From Clostridia bacterium (lineage in GTDB: Bacteria > Bacillota_A > Clostridia > Oscillospirales > CAG-272): a stretch of 5,609 nucleotides of DNA. Location: positions 1 to 5,609 of the forward strand of contig JAFXNX010000186.1 of assembly GCA_017529175.1 (NCBI GenBank), read 5' to 3'. The first letter of the stretch is position 1; every line of letters starts with the position of its first letter. Below are positions 1-5,559 of this stretch, piece by piece. The notes beneath the pieces are model-generated. The model saw nothing but the letters and a program-made list of their open reading frames with translations. It was not told where the DNA came from and did not search any database. The translations under genes and the position numbers were made by a program.

Positions 1-1
1 G

Positions 2-403
2 GCGCGTTCCGTTATCGACCTCGACACGGTAATGCCCGGAAGCATACTGTACGATTTCGGCGACTCCATCCGTTTCGGCGCGTCCTCCGCGAAAGAGGAT
101 GAGACCGATCTTGAAAAGGTCTACGTCGACCTCGAGCTTTTTGAGATATACGTCAAGGGCTTCCTTGAAGAGTTAAGACCTACCATGACCGAAGCCGAAG
201 TCATGGGACTTCCGATGGGAGCGTATCTGATGACTTATGAAACGGGCGTCAGATTCCTCGGCGATTACCTCACGGGAGACACCTACTTCAGGATCCATTA
301 TCCCGGACACAACCTCGACCGCGCAAGAAATCAGCTGAAGCTCATTGCGGATATGGACGAAAAACTTCCCCTTATGGAAGAGATAGTCAAGAAGTATCTG
401 TAA
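2..403 (+). CDS. Phosphotransferase (APH fold), N-acetylhexosamine 1-kinase-like, C-terminal part
   Basis: The frame is open from the left edge, so the start and the N-terminal lobe are missing; 133 codons remain before TAA. The visible part opens with the motif VIDLDTVMPG followed by LYDFGDSIRFG. In the aminoglycoside-phosphotransferase/NahK family the IDxDT element carries the metal-binding aspartate (DFG equivalent), here residues 5-9 of the visible part. The catalytic HxDxxxxN loop would lie just upstream, outside the window. The rest (DLELFE, KGFLEEL, TYETGVRFLGDYL, GHNLDRARNQ) matches my recollection of clostridial proteins of this family. Members phosphorylate a small hydroxylated substrate with ATP in the cytoplasm; NahK makes HexNAc-1-phosphate. 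The natural C-terminus appears intact. The next gene starts 35 nt downstream with no visible terminator, so co-transcription is possible. The family is fairly sure; the exact sugar substrate is inference. Confidence 0.82.
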   Translation, partial: ARSVIDLDTVMPGSILYDFGDSIRFGASSAKEDETDLEKVYVDLELFEIYVKGFLEELRPTMTEAEVMGLPMGAYLMTYETGVRFLGDYLTGDTYFRIHYPGHNLDRARNQLKLIADMDEKLPLMEEIVKKYL

Positions 404-438
404 AGAACAACACAACTATTGCTTATCGAGGATAAAAA

Positions 439-1359
439 ATGGAAAAGAAAAATCAGATAAATTTCGAGCGGTTCCTGTATGTCCTCAGGGTCCGTATCAT
501 ATGGATGATATTGATAGGTATCATCGTCGGAGTCGGCGCGGGAGTCGCAACAAAGCTTCTCGTAACGCCCGAATACTATTCTCACGCAAAGTTCTACGTG
601 AACGCAACGAACTCTCAGACCAACTCCATCTCGCAGTCCGACCTGAACGTTGCGAAGAGTCTTGTCGACACTTATATCGAAATATTCAAGAGCGACACTT
701 TTCTTGAACAGATAGCGGAAGTATCCGGCGTGAACTACACACCGGCGCAGTTCAGAAAGAGAATGACGGCGTCATCTGTCGGAGGAACGGAGATATTCAA
801 AGTATCTATCTCGGACAATGATCCGAAGCGCGCGTATCTGATAATTTCCGCCATAGCGGAGAAAGGACCGTCGGAGATCAAGCGCGTCGTGGACTGCGGA
901 AACGTCAGCGTGGTCGACTATCCGAAACTGCCGACGGAGCCGAGCAGCACCGGGGCAAAGAGAAACGCGATATTCGGCGCGATCCTCGGCGCGGCGGCGT
1001 CGTTCGCGGTATTCTTCTTAAAGGAAATGTTCGACGTTACGATCTATACCGAAGAGGACCTCGGCGAATTCTTTAAATATCCGATAATCGGCACGATACC
1101 GACTATCGTGAACCAGGATCAGCCGAGCACCGGCGCAAAGACCAAAAAGGATGAAAAGAGCCGGAGAAAAGGGAAGAACGCGTATAATTACGGGTACGGA
1201 TATGAGACGGTACAGGACAGCAAGCCCAAAGCGGCACCCGAAGCAAAAGACGCGGATAAAAAGCAGAATAAGAATAAAAAAGATAAAAAGGCGGCGTCAA
1301 ACGTAAAGCCGGAAGAAAAGGCGAAAGGAGGAAAAGACGGTGAAACAGCAGGCAAGTAA
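439..1359 (+). CDS. Wzz/CpsC-family chain-length determinant, membrane adaptor of tyrosine kinase
   Basis: This 306-residue membrane protein has the Wzz/CpsC (YveK/CapA) layout. It has a short cytoplasmic N-terminus and a first membrane helix at about 20-41. An extracytoplasmic domain follows at about 42-160, with an SQSDLNVAKSLVDTYIEIFKS stretch typical of the Wzz domain. The proline motif PKLPTEPS (162-169) precedes a second helix at about 177-194. The juxtamembrane segment (FDVTIYTEEDLGE, PIIGTIP, to 221) is the usual region before or contacting the kinase. Known homologues set polysaccharide length and activate the partner kinase through their cytoplasmic end. Residues 222-306 are unusual: a disordered-looking tail with 21 lysines and a tyrosine cluster, YNYGYGY, at 249-255. 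Typical Firmicutes homologues are nearer 230 residues, so the tail explains the extra length. GAGGA at 428-432, 6 nt before the ATG, supports the start. The 3' end overlaps the kinase gene by 20 nt. Confidence 0.9.
   Translation: MEKKNQINFERFLYVLRVRIIWMILIGIIVGVGAGVATKLLVTPEYYSHAKFYVNATNSQTNSISQSDLNVAKSLVDTYIEIFKSDTFLEQIAEVSGVNYTPAQFRKRMTASSVGGTEIFKVSISDNDPKRAYLIISAIAEKGPSEIKRVVDCGNVSVVDYPKLPTEPSSTGAKRNAIFGAILGAAASFAVFFLKEMFDVTIYTEEDLGEFFKYPIIGTIPTIVNQDQPSTGAKTKKDEKSRRKGKNAYNYGYGYETVQDSKPKAAPEAKDADKKQNKNKKDKKAASNVKPEEKAKGGKDGETAGK
1324..1331 (+). promoter_or_regulatory. Ribosome binding site fixing the GTG start of the kinase gene
   Basis: AAAGGAGG lies inside the last codons of the adaptor gene, 8 nt before GTG at 1340. 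No ATG occurs in the kinase frame until codon 34, which would cut off the conserved EAFRTLRTN motif. The GTG start is therefore required. The nested site implies translational coupling of adaptor and kinase. Confidence 0.8.
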
Positions 1360-2191
1360 TAAGAGCTATGAAGGTAAACTGCTTACACAAAGGTCTCCGT
1401 TTGCGATAAACGAAGCGTTCAGAACTTTGCGCACCAATATGTTCTATACCTCCAAGGGTGAAGTTTGTCCCGTATACGGCATAACGAGCTGTTTTGCGAA
1501 CTCCGGTAAGAGTCTTATTATTTCGAATATCGCGATCTCGTTTTCACAGCTCAACAAGAAAGTTCTTCTTATCGACTGCGACCTTCGTAACTCGGTCATC
1601 CATAAGATATTCGGTATGGAAAAGGGGTTCGGCATAAGCGAACTTCTGGCGGGAAGCGGCAACGCGGTCGACAAAGCGATAAAGAAGACCTCCTACGATA
1701 ATCTTCAAGTCATAACCTCCGGCGGTACTCCTCCCAACCCGACCGAGCTTTTGGCGTCGGACAGAATGGGAAAACTCATCGAGATCTTAAAAGGACACTT
1801 CGATATAATCTTTATCGACCTGCCTCCTATCGGACTCGTTACGGACCCGGCGGTCATCAGCGAAGTCGTCACGGGTTATGCGGTCGTCGTCAGGTCCGGT
1901 ATAGACGACAGACGCGACTTGAAACTTGCGATCTCTACGATGGAACAGATGAATATCAACATCGTCGGTTTCATCCTCAACGATATAAATTCCAAAATGT
2001 CCGGCAAGTACGGTAAATACGGACGGTACTACTACAGCAGGTACGGAAGATACCGCTACGGCAGATACGGCAGATACGGACGCTACGGCAGATACCGTTA
2101 CGGCAGGTATTCAAAGTACGGCAAGTATTACGGATACAACAACAATTATTATAACAACTATTACAACAACAACTACTACAACAATTACTGA
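1340..2191 (+). CDS. CpsD/CapB-family bacterial tyrosine autokinase with very long tyrosine-rich tail
   Basis: This 283-residue cytoplasmic P-loop protein carries the BY-kinase signature in order. EAFRTLRTN (25-33) is the ExxRxxR oligomerisation motif. The Walker A loop is CFANSGKS (51-58), the Walker A' motif VLLIDCDLR is at 75-83, and the Walker B motif IIFIDLPP is at 156-163. SGGTPPNPTELL (127-138) is also typical. Homologues bind the cytoplasmic end of a CpsC-type adaptor, form a ring and phosphorylate their own C-terminal tyrosines; cycling of this state controls capsule or exopolysaccharide output. The conserved core ends near 217. Residues 222-266 are a repeat of YGR/YGK/YRYGR units, and 267-283 alternate YY and NN/NNN. 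Together the last 60 residues hold 25 tyrosines, with 14 Arg/Lys at 223-262 and no acid after D215. Family tails usually have only a handful of tyrosines. The start is GTG with an AAAGGAGG site; the phosphatase gene follows after 38 nt. Confidence 0.93.
   Translation: MKQQASNKSYEGKLLTQRSPFAINEAFRTLRTNMFYTSKGEVCPVYGITSCFANSGKSLIISNIAISFSQLNKKVLLIDCDLRNSVIHKIFGMEKGFGISELLAGSGNAVDKAIKKTSYDNLQVITSGGTPPNPTELLASDRMGKLIEILKGHFDIIFIDLPPIGLVTDPAVISEVVTGYAVVVRSGIDDRRDLKLAISTMEQMNINIVGFILNDINSKMSGKYGKYGRYYYSRYGRYRYGRYGRYGRYGRYRYGRYSKYGKYYGYNNNYYNNYYNNNYYNNY
2003..2137 (+). repeat. In-frame tandem repeat coding YG(R/K) units
   Basis: A degenerate 9-bp unit, TAC GGN (A/C)GN or TAC GGN AAR, is iterated with interspersed TAC-CGN and TAC-TAC codons. 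It encodes residues 222-266 of the kinase. Codons vary between units (GGC/GGT/GGA, AGA/CGC/CGG/AGG), so the protein repeat is better conserved than the DNA. That pattern favours selection on the peptide over a very recent slippage event. Confidence 0.85.
2138..2188 (+). repeat. In-frame AAC/TAY repeat coding Asn-Tyr tail
   Basis: Seventeen codons alternate Asn (10) and Tyr (7) as NNN-YY-NN-YY-NNN-YY-NN-Y, using AAC/AAT and TAC/TAT only. This forms the extreme C-terminus of the kinase and is the part most like the ordinary tyrosine clusters of BY-kinases. It ends directly at TGA. Confidence 0.85.
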
Positions 2192-2196
2192 TTTCT

Positions 2197-2212
2197 CGTC
2201 GGTAATCCGACG
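2197..2212 (+). promoter_or_regulatory. Small hairpin just before the phosphatase ribosome binding site
   Basis: CGTCGG, loop TAAT, CCGACG is a perfect 6-bp stem. It starts 5 nt after the kinase stop codon and ends 2 nt before AGGAGG. No U-tract follows, so it is not a terminator. It may influence translation or mRNA processing between kinase and phosphatase; that role is inference. Confidence 0.45.
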
Positions 2213-2214
2213 TC

Positions 2215-2223
2215 AGGAGGTGA
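2215..2223 (+). promoter_or_regulatory. Full-length Shine-Dalgarno site for the phosphatase gene
   Basis: AGGAGGTGA is complementary to the 16S rRNA 3' end over 9 nt. The core AGGAGG ends 9 nt before ATG 2230. It is the strongest ribosome binding site in the window and supports that start. Confidence 0.75.
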
Positions 2224-2229
2224 CACGGC

Positions 2230-2940
2230 ATGGGACTCGGTATAACGACTGATTTTCATTCGCATATATTGCCTGCCGCCGATCACGGCTCCGACAGCGT
2301 TGAAACAAGCTTGAAACAACTTGGAATAATATCATCACACGGAATTAAAAGAGTTGTGGCGACGCCGCATTTTTACCCGGCTGCAGATAATCTCGAGCAG
2401 TTTCTCGCAAGAAGAAAACGCTGCTCGGAGGCACTGATCGCTGCGTACCGCGGAAATGTGCCGGAGATATTCCTCGGCGCGGAGGTGCTGATTTGCGACG
2501 GTATCGACAGGATGGAGGGGCTTGAAAAGCTTGCGATATCCGGCACAAACACCATACTTCTCGAGATGCCGTTTGCAAACTGGAGTTCTTCCTTATTCGA
2601 AACTGTATATGAAATAACGATGACGGGACTTACGGTCGTCATCGCTCATATCGACAGATACGAGCAGAGGGACGTTGAGGAACTCATGGAGCTCAACGTG
2701 CTCGCTCAACTCAATCCGGGCATATTTTTGTCCTCAAGAGGCAGACGCTATGCCGAAAAGTGGCTGAAGACCGGAAAGGTCGCTGCGCTCGGAAGCGATC
2801 TTCACCGGGCTCACGATGATACGTACGAAGAGTTTATCAAGGCGTGCTCGTCGCTCGGCGAATATACGGGGTATGTCGAGAGTTCTATGCGCCGTCTGCT
2901 CGACGGTGCGATACCTCTGACGCAGGGAAACATAATATAA
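2230..2940 (+). CDS. CpsB/CapC (YwqE)-family PHP-domain tyrosine-protein phosphatase
   Basis: This 236-residue soluble protein has the PHP metal-site motifs of CpsB/YwqE phosphatases. They are TDFHSHILP with H10 and H12, D18 in the AADHG loop (usually GIDDG), ATPHF with H47, GAEV with E85, IAHIDRY with H140 (usually AHPERY) and GSDLH with D190 and H192. These residues normally bind a metal cluster, often manganese, that hydrolyses phosphotyrosine. The known substrate in homologues is the tail of the CpsD-type kinase, encoded immediately upstream, so this gene probably completes the on/off cycle. Length is close to the family norm of roughly 240-255 residues, and no metal ligand appears to be lost. 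The start is ATG with a full AGGAGGTGA site. A hairpin follows the stop by 4 nt, ending the module. An alternative reading as a histidinol-phosphatase-like PHP enzyme is less likely given the HILP motif and the context. Confidence 0.93.
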   Translation: MGLGITTDFHSHILPAADHGSDSVETSLKQLGIISSHGIKRVVATPHFYPAADNLEQFLARRKRCSEALIAAYRGNVPEIFLGAEVLICDGIDRMEGLEKLAISGTNTILLEMPFANWSSSLFETVYEITMTGLTVVIAHIDRYEQRDVEELMELNVLAQLNPGIFLSSRGRRYAEKWLKTGKVAALGSDLHRAHDDTYEEFIKACSSLGEYTGYVESSMRRLLDGAIPLTQGNII

Positions 2941-2944
2941 GTAT

Positions 2945-2977
2945 TTTGAACGCGCCGATATGATCGGCGCGTTTAAA
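2945..2977. terminator. Hairpin terminator candidate after the kinase/phosphatase module
   Basis: AACGCGCCGA (2949-2958) and TCGGCGCGTT (2964-2973) form a perfect, GC-rich 10-bp stem around TATGA. TTTTG upstream and TAAA downstream can extend it through a G-U and A-U pairs. The downstream T run is only three bases, so as an intrinsic terminator it is imperfect. Its place just after the phosphatase stop makes this the most likely role. A weaker stem, GCGAAA (2978-2983) with TTTCGC (2994-2999), follows. No convincing promoter was seen between it and the ABC genes. Confidence 0.55.
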
Positions 2978-3035
2978 GCGAAAACACAAAGCATTTCGCG
3001 TTTATTGAATTGCAGTACGATACGGAGGATATTTT

Positions 3036-3749
3036 ATGCTTAAAATCGAACGTTTGACAAAGAAGTACGGTGACGTTGCGGCGGTGTCAGGTCTTTCGCT
3101 TCACATAAAGCCTGGTGAGATATACGGATTCATAGGTCACAACGGAGCGGGAAAGACCACGACGCTCAAATCCTGCGTCGGTATACTCGATTTTGACGAA
3201 GGAGAAATACTTATCGACGGAGTATCTATAAAGGAGTCGCCTCTCGAGTGTAAAAAGAAGTTCGCTTATATCCCCGACAATCCGGACATCTATGACTATA
3301 TGACCGGAGACGCTTACCTTAATTTCATCTGCGACGTTTACAAGGTCGGAAAAGAGGTGCGACGCGAGCTTATCAAAAAGTACGCGGATATGTTTGAGCT
3401 TGCGGGTGCGCTTTCAAATCCCGTAGCGTCCTACTCGCACGGTATGAAGCAGAAGCTCGTCATTATCTCCGCTCTCGTCCATTCTCCGAAGCTTCTTATA
3501 ATGGACGAACCCTTCGTCGGACTCGACCCGAAGGCGTCTCATACTATCAAAGAAGAAATGAGGCGGATATGCGACGCGGGCGGCGCGATATTCTTTTCGA
3601 CACACGTTCTCGAAGTCGCCGAAAAGCTCTGCGATAAGGTCGCGATTATCAAGGAAGGAAAGCTGATCCGTTCGGGAACGATGGAAGAGGTCAAGGGAGA
3701 CGAATCTCTTGAGAGCGTCTTTTTGGAACTGGAGGACGCCAATGCTTAA
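3036..3749 (+). CDS. ABC transporter ATP-binding protein (exporter type)
   Basis: This 237-residue nucleotide-binding subunit has its motifs in order: Walker A GHNGAGKT (34-41), Q-loop region FAYIPDNP (76-83) with Asp where Gln is canonical, signature YSHGMKQK (133-140) in place of LSGGQ, Walker B LLIMDEP (153-159), D-loop GLDP (162-165) and H-loop STH with H190. The Q-loop and signature variants are common in the CcmA/EcsA-like group of single-domain ATPases that pair with ABC-2-type exporter permeases. They do not suggest inactivity. It would dimerise at the cytoplasmic face and power the permease encoded next, whose ATG overlaps its stop by 8 nt. GGAGG at 3024-3028, 7 nt before ATG, supports the start. 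The unit stands 95 nt from the phosphatase gene beyond a hairpin, so co-function with the polysaccharide module is not shown. The substrate is unknown. Confidence 0.92.
   Translation: MLKIERLTKKYGDVAAVSGLSLHIKPGEIYGFIGHNGAGKTTTLKSCVGILDFDEGEILIDGVSIKESPLECKKKFAYIPDNPDIYDYMTGDAYLNFICDVYKVGKEVRRELIKKYADMFELAGALSNPVASYSHGMKQKLVIISALVHSPKLLIMDEPFVGLDPKASHTIKEEMRRICDAGGAIFFSTHVLEVAEKLCDKVAIIKEGKLIRSGTMEEVKGDESLESVFLELEDANA
3731..3735 (+). promoter_or_regulatory. Ribosome binding site selecting the internal ATG of the permease gene
   Basis: GGAGG sits 6 nt before ATG 3742, within the last codons of the ATPase gene. An in-frame ATG at 3709 would add 11 residues (MRASFWNWRTP) but has no comparable site. 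It would also lengthen the overlap to 41 nt. The start at 3742 is preferred. Confidence 0.75.
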
Positions 3750-5337
3750 ACAGCTTATAAAGAAACAGACGGCGGAGATCTTCAGAGCGTATTTATACGA
3801 TTACAAGAAAAACCGCCCGAGGAGCCGCGCCTCGACAATACTTATGTTCGCTCTCTTTGTTCTGATAATGGCGGGCATGATCGGAGGAATGTTTACATTC
3901 CTCTCCATTCAGGTCGTTCCTCTCGCGCAAGCCGGGCTCGGATGGCTCTACTATCTTTTGGTATCATCCGCGGCGGTGATCCTGGGGGTTATCGGTAGCG
4001 TCTTCAACACGTATTCCGGAGTATATCTTGCAAAGGACAACGAACTGCTTCTTTCAATGCCGATAAAACCGAAAACTATAGTGACCTCCCGCCTTGTCAG
4101 CGTGTACCTTATGGGAGCGCTCTATTCGCTTCCCGTTATGATACCCGCGGTGGCGGTATGCTTCGTTATGGCGCCGCAAAACGCCGCGAGCGTTATCGGC
4201 GCGATAGTTCTTACGTTTTTTGTCACAGTCATAGATTTTATTCTCTCGTGCGCGCTCGGCTGGGTAGTTGCAAAGATCAGCCGCAAGCTCAAAAACAGAA
4301 GTATTGTTACAGTCATCATCGCGCTCGCAGGACTTGCGCTCTACTATGTTATCTATTTCAAAGCGATGGACGCGATACGCGACCTTCTTGCCAACGCGTC
4401 GCTTTACGGAGAAAAGATCAAAGGCGCGGCTTATCCGGTATACCTCTTCGGCAGGATCGGAGACGGCGACGTCATATCGATACTAATATTCGGCGCGATA
4501 TTTGCGCTGTTGACGGCGTCTATCCTTATTATAATGTTCCGTACTTTCATCGGGATCGCAACGGCAAGTTCAACTGCCGCGCCGTCAAAGGTCAAAAATA
4601 AAAGCTACAGCGAAAAAGGAGCGTTCGGCGCGCTTCTTTCCAAAGAGCTCAGAAAGATCAAATCAAGTCCGTCGTATATGCTCAACGGCGCGCTCGGCAC
4701 GGTGATGATGCCCGTGCTCGGGATATTCATTCTGATAAAAGGCGGCGATATTGCGGCGATCCTTCCGATGATTGAGGAACCGTTCCCCGGAGGGGCGGCG
4801 GTCGCCATATGCGCCGTGATATGTCTTATCGCTTCGATGAATATGATCTCGGCGCCGTCGATATCTCTTGAAGGCGGGACTCTTTGGATCTTGAAGACCG
4901 TTCCGGTCGATGCGAGATCGGTGCTTTTGTCAAAGTATATGGCGCACTTTATCCTGACAGCGCCCCCCGCGCTTTTCCTCTCCGTCTGCGCCTCCCTCGG
5001 TCTCGGCTTCAGCGGTACGGAAACGGTATTCATTATATTGATACCGCTCTTGTTCGCAGCGCTCAGCGCGGGGATCGGACTTGTCTTCGGACTGATGAGA
5101 CCGAATCTCAACTGGACGCGTGAGATCGTCGTGATCAAACAGAGCGTAAGCGTTCTCGTGACGATGCTTTCGGGCTTCGGTCTTTCCGCGCTCATCGGAA
5201 TTTTGTATTTTGCGCTCTTGTCGGGCGTCGGCTGCATTACGTATCTCTCGGTCGTAAGCGTAATTCTCCTCGTTTCGCTGACCGTCGTACTCAAATACAT
5301 CACGGGCGGCGGCGCTGCAAAATTCTCAGCTCTCTGA
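3742..5337 (+). CDS. ABC exporter permease, duplicated polytopic membrane protein
   Basis: From ATG 3742 this gene encodes 531 residues. A cytoplasmic basic N-terminus (KQLIKKQTAEIF, YDYKKNRPRSR) is followed by about twelve predicted membrane segments, near 33-57, 67-88, 115-142, 150-175, 188-207, 243-268, 314-335, 351-370, 400-420, 426-450, 466-490 and 497-519. A hydrophilic loop lies at about 275-310. Two halves look related: AKDNELLLSMPIKPKTIV (97-114) and LEGGTLWILKTVPVDARSVL (376-395) occupy equivalent places, each before a membrane helix. This duplicated arrangement is familiar from Firmicutes proteins labelled putative ABC exporter. It should form the transmembrane pathway driven by the upstream ATPase, with which it is translationally coupled (8-nt overlap). 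No catalytic or binding motif reveals the cargo; lipids, peptides or drugs are all possible. The exporter assignment is good and the substrate unknown. Confidence 0.87.
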   Translation: MLKQLIKKQTAEIFRAYLYDYKKNRPRSRASTILMFALFVLIMAGMIGGMFTFLSIQVVPLAQAGLGWLYYLLVSSAAVILGVIGSVFNTYSGVYLAKDNELLLSMPIKPKTIVTSRLVSVYLMGALYSLPVMIPAVAVCFVMAPQNAASVIGAIVLTFFVTVIDFILSCALGWVVAKISRKLKNRSIVTVIIALAGLALYYVIYFKAMDAIRDLLANASLYGEKIKGAAYPVYLFGRIGDGDVISILIFGAIFALLTASILIIMFRTFIGIATASSTAAPSKVKNKSYSEKGAFGALLSKELRKIKSSPSYMLNGALGTVMMPVLGIFILIKGGDIAAILPMIEEPFPGGAAVAICAVICLIASMNMISAPSISLEGGTLWILKTVPVDARSVLLSKYMAHFILTAPPALFLSVCASLGLGFSGTETVFIILIPLLFAALSAGIGLVFGLMRPNLNWTREIVVIKQSVSVLVTMLSGFGLSALIGILYFALLSGVGCITYLSVVSVILLVSLTVVLKYITGGGAAKFSAL

Positions 5338-5367
5338 CGCAAAATTTACTATAGAATAAAAAAAGAA

Positions 5368-5400
5368 AAACGGCTGTATCAATTAACGATACAGCCGTTT
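5368..5400. terminator. Strong, probably bidirectional hairpin terminator
   Basis: AAACGGCTGTATC and GATACAGCCGTTT form a perfect 13-bp stem around a 7-nt loop, 31 nt after the permease stop. On the + strand only three T residues follow. On the minus strand the stem is followed by TTTTTCTTTTTTT (complement of 5355-5367 plus the stem end), an excellent U-tract. It may stop the ABC transcript, but it looks best suited to stopping transcription arriving from the right. Confidence 0.75.
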
Positions 5401-5401
5401 G

Positions 5402-5426
5402 AGGCTGCAGACATAGTCTGCAGCCT
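5402..5426. repeat. Perfect 11-bp inverted repeat with 3-nt loop
   Basis: AGGCTGCAGAC, ATA, GTCTGCAGCCT forms a very stable hairpin immediately beside the terminator stem, with one intervening base. No T run flanks it on either side, so it is not an ordinary terminator. It could be a transcript-end stabiliser, a processing site or part of a repeat element. Confidence 0.7.
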
Positions 5427-5454
5427 GAGTCAGAGTGAGAGAAACGACGGTAGA

Positions 5455-5512
5455 TTTTGCGATCTCGTCATCGTCGGCGTAGTAGTCTACGGTAGAGGGC
5501 AAGATCGCAAAA
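5455..5512. repeat. Perfect 11-bp inverted repeat enclosing a nested hairpin
   Basis: TTTTGCGATCT (5455-5465) and AGATCGCAAAA (5502-5512) are exact complements across 36 nt. Inside, CGTAG (5478-5482) and CTACG (5487-5491) pair around TAGT. The octamer ACGGTAGA occurs directly repeated at 5447-5454 and 5489-5496. This nested pattern suggests a structured RNA or a small repeat element. No transposase or target duplication is visible. Confidence 0.55.
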
Positions 5513-5545
5513 AGGCAATGATGGCGGGCATTTTGCCCGCCATTG
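5509..5545 (-). terminator. Minus-strand intrinsic terminator candidate
   Basis: GGCGGGCA (5523-5530) pairs with TGCCCGCC (5534-5541) around TTT. CAAT (5516-5519) and ATTG (5542-5545) extend the stem across a 3-nt bulge. Reading the minus strand, the stem is followed after CC by TTTTT (5509-5513). The + strand lacks a clean T run after it. It lies 14 nt beyond a possible minus-strand stop codon at 5560-5562. Confidence 0.5.
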
Positions 5546-5559
5546 ATCGTTTGTTTGCG

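Noticed and set aside
2003..2188. CRISPR-like or non-coding tandem array.
   Set aside because: The repeats are short, spacerless, in frame with the kinase and vary at synonymous positions, so they are a coding repeat.
1977..2231. Minus-strand cysteine- and arginine-rich open frame opposite the kinase tail.
   Set aside because: It is the complement of the TAC-rich tyrosine repeat, which forces Cys/Asn/Arg codons on the other strand. It has no independent start signal.
2993..3021. Possible promoter before the ABC ATPase (TACGAT as -10 at 3016-3021).
   Set aside because: No acceptable -35 lies at 16-18 nt, and transcription would begin inside or beyond the ribosome binding site.
3709..3741. 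Upstream ATG for the permease gene.
   Set aside because: It lacks a ribosome binding site and adds an uncharacteristic MRASFWNWRTP. ATG 3742 has GGAGG 6 nt upstream and gives the usual basic N-terminus.
4605..5342. Long minus-strand open frame of 245 codons opposite the permease.
   Set aside because: It is antisense to a well-supported membrane protein, its product is Pro/Thr/Ser/Arg-rich with no family signature, and its length follows from the codon bias of the + strand gene.
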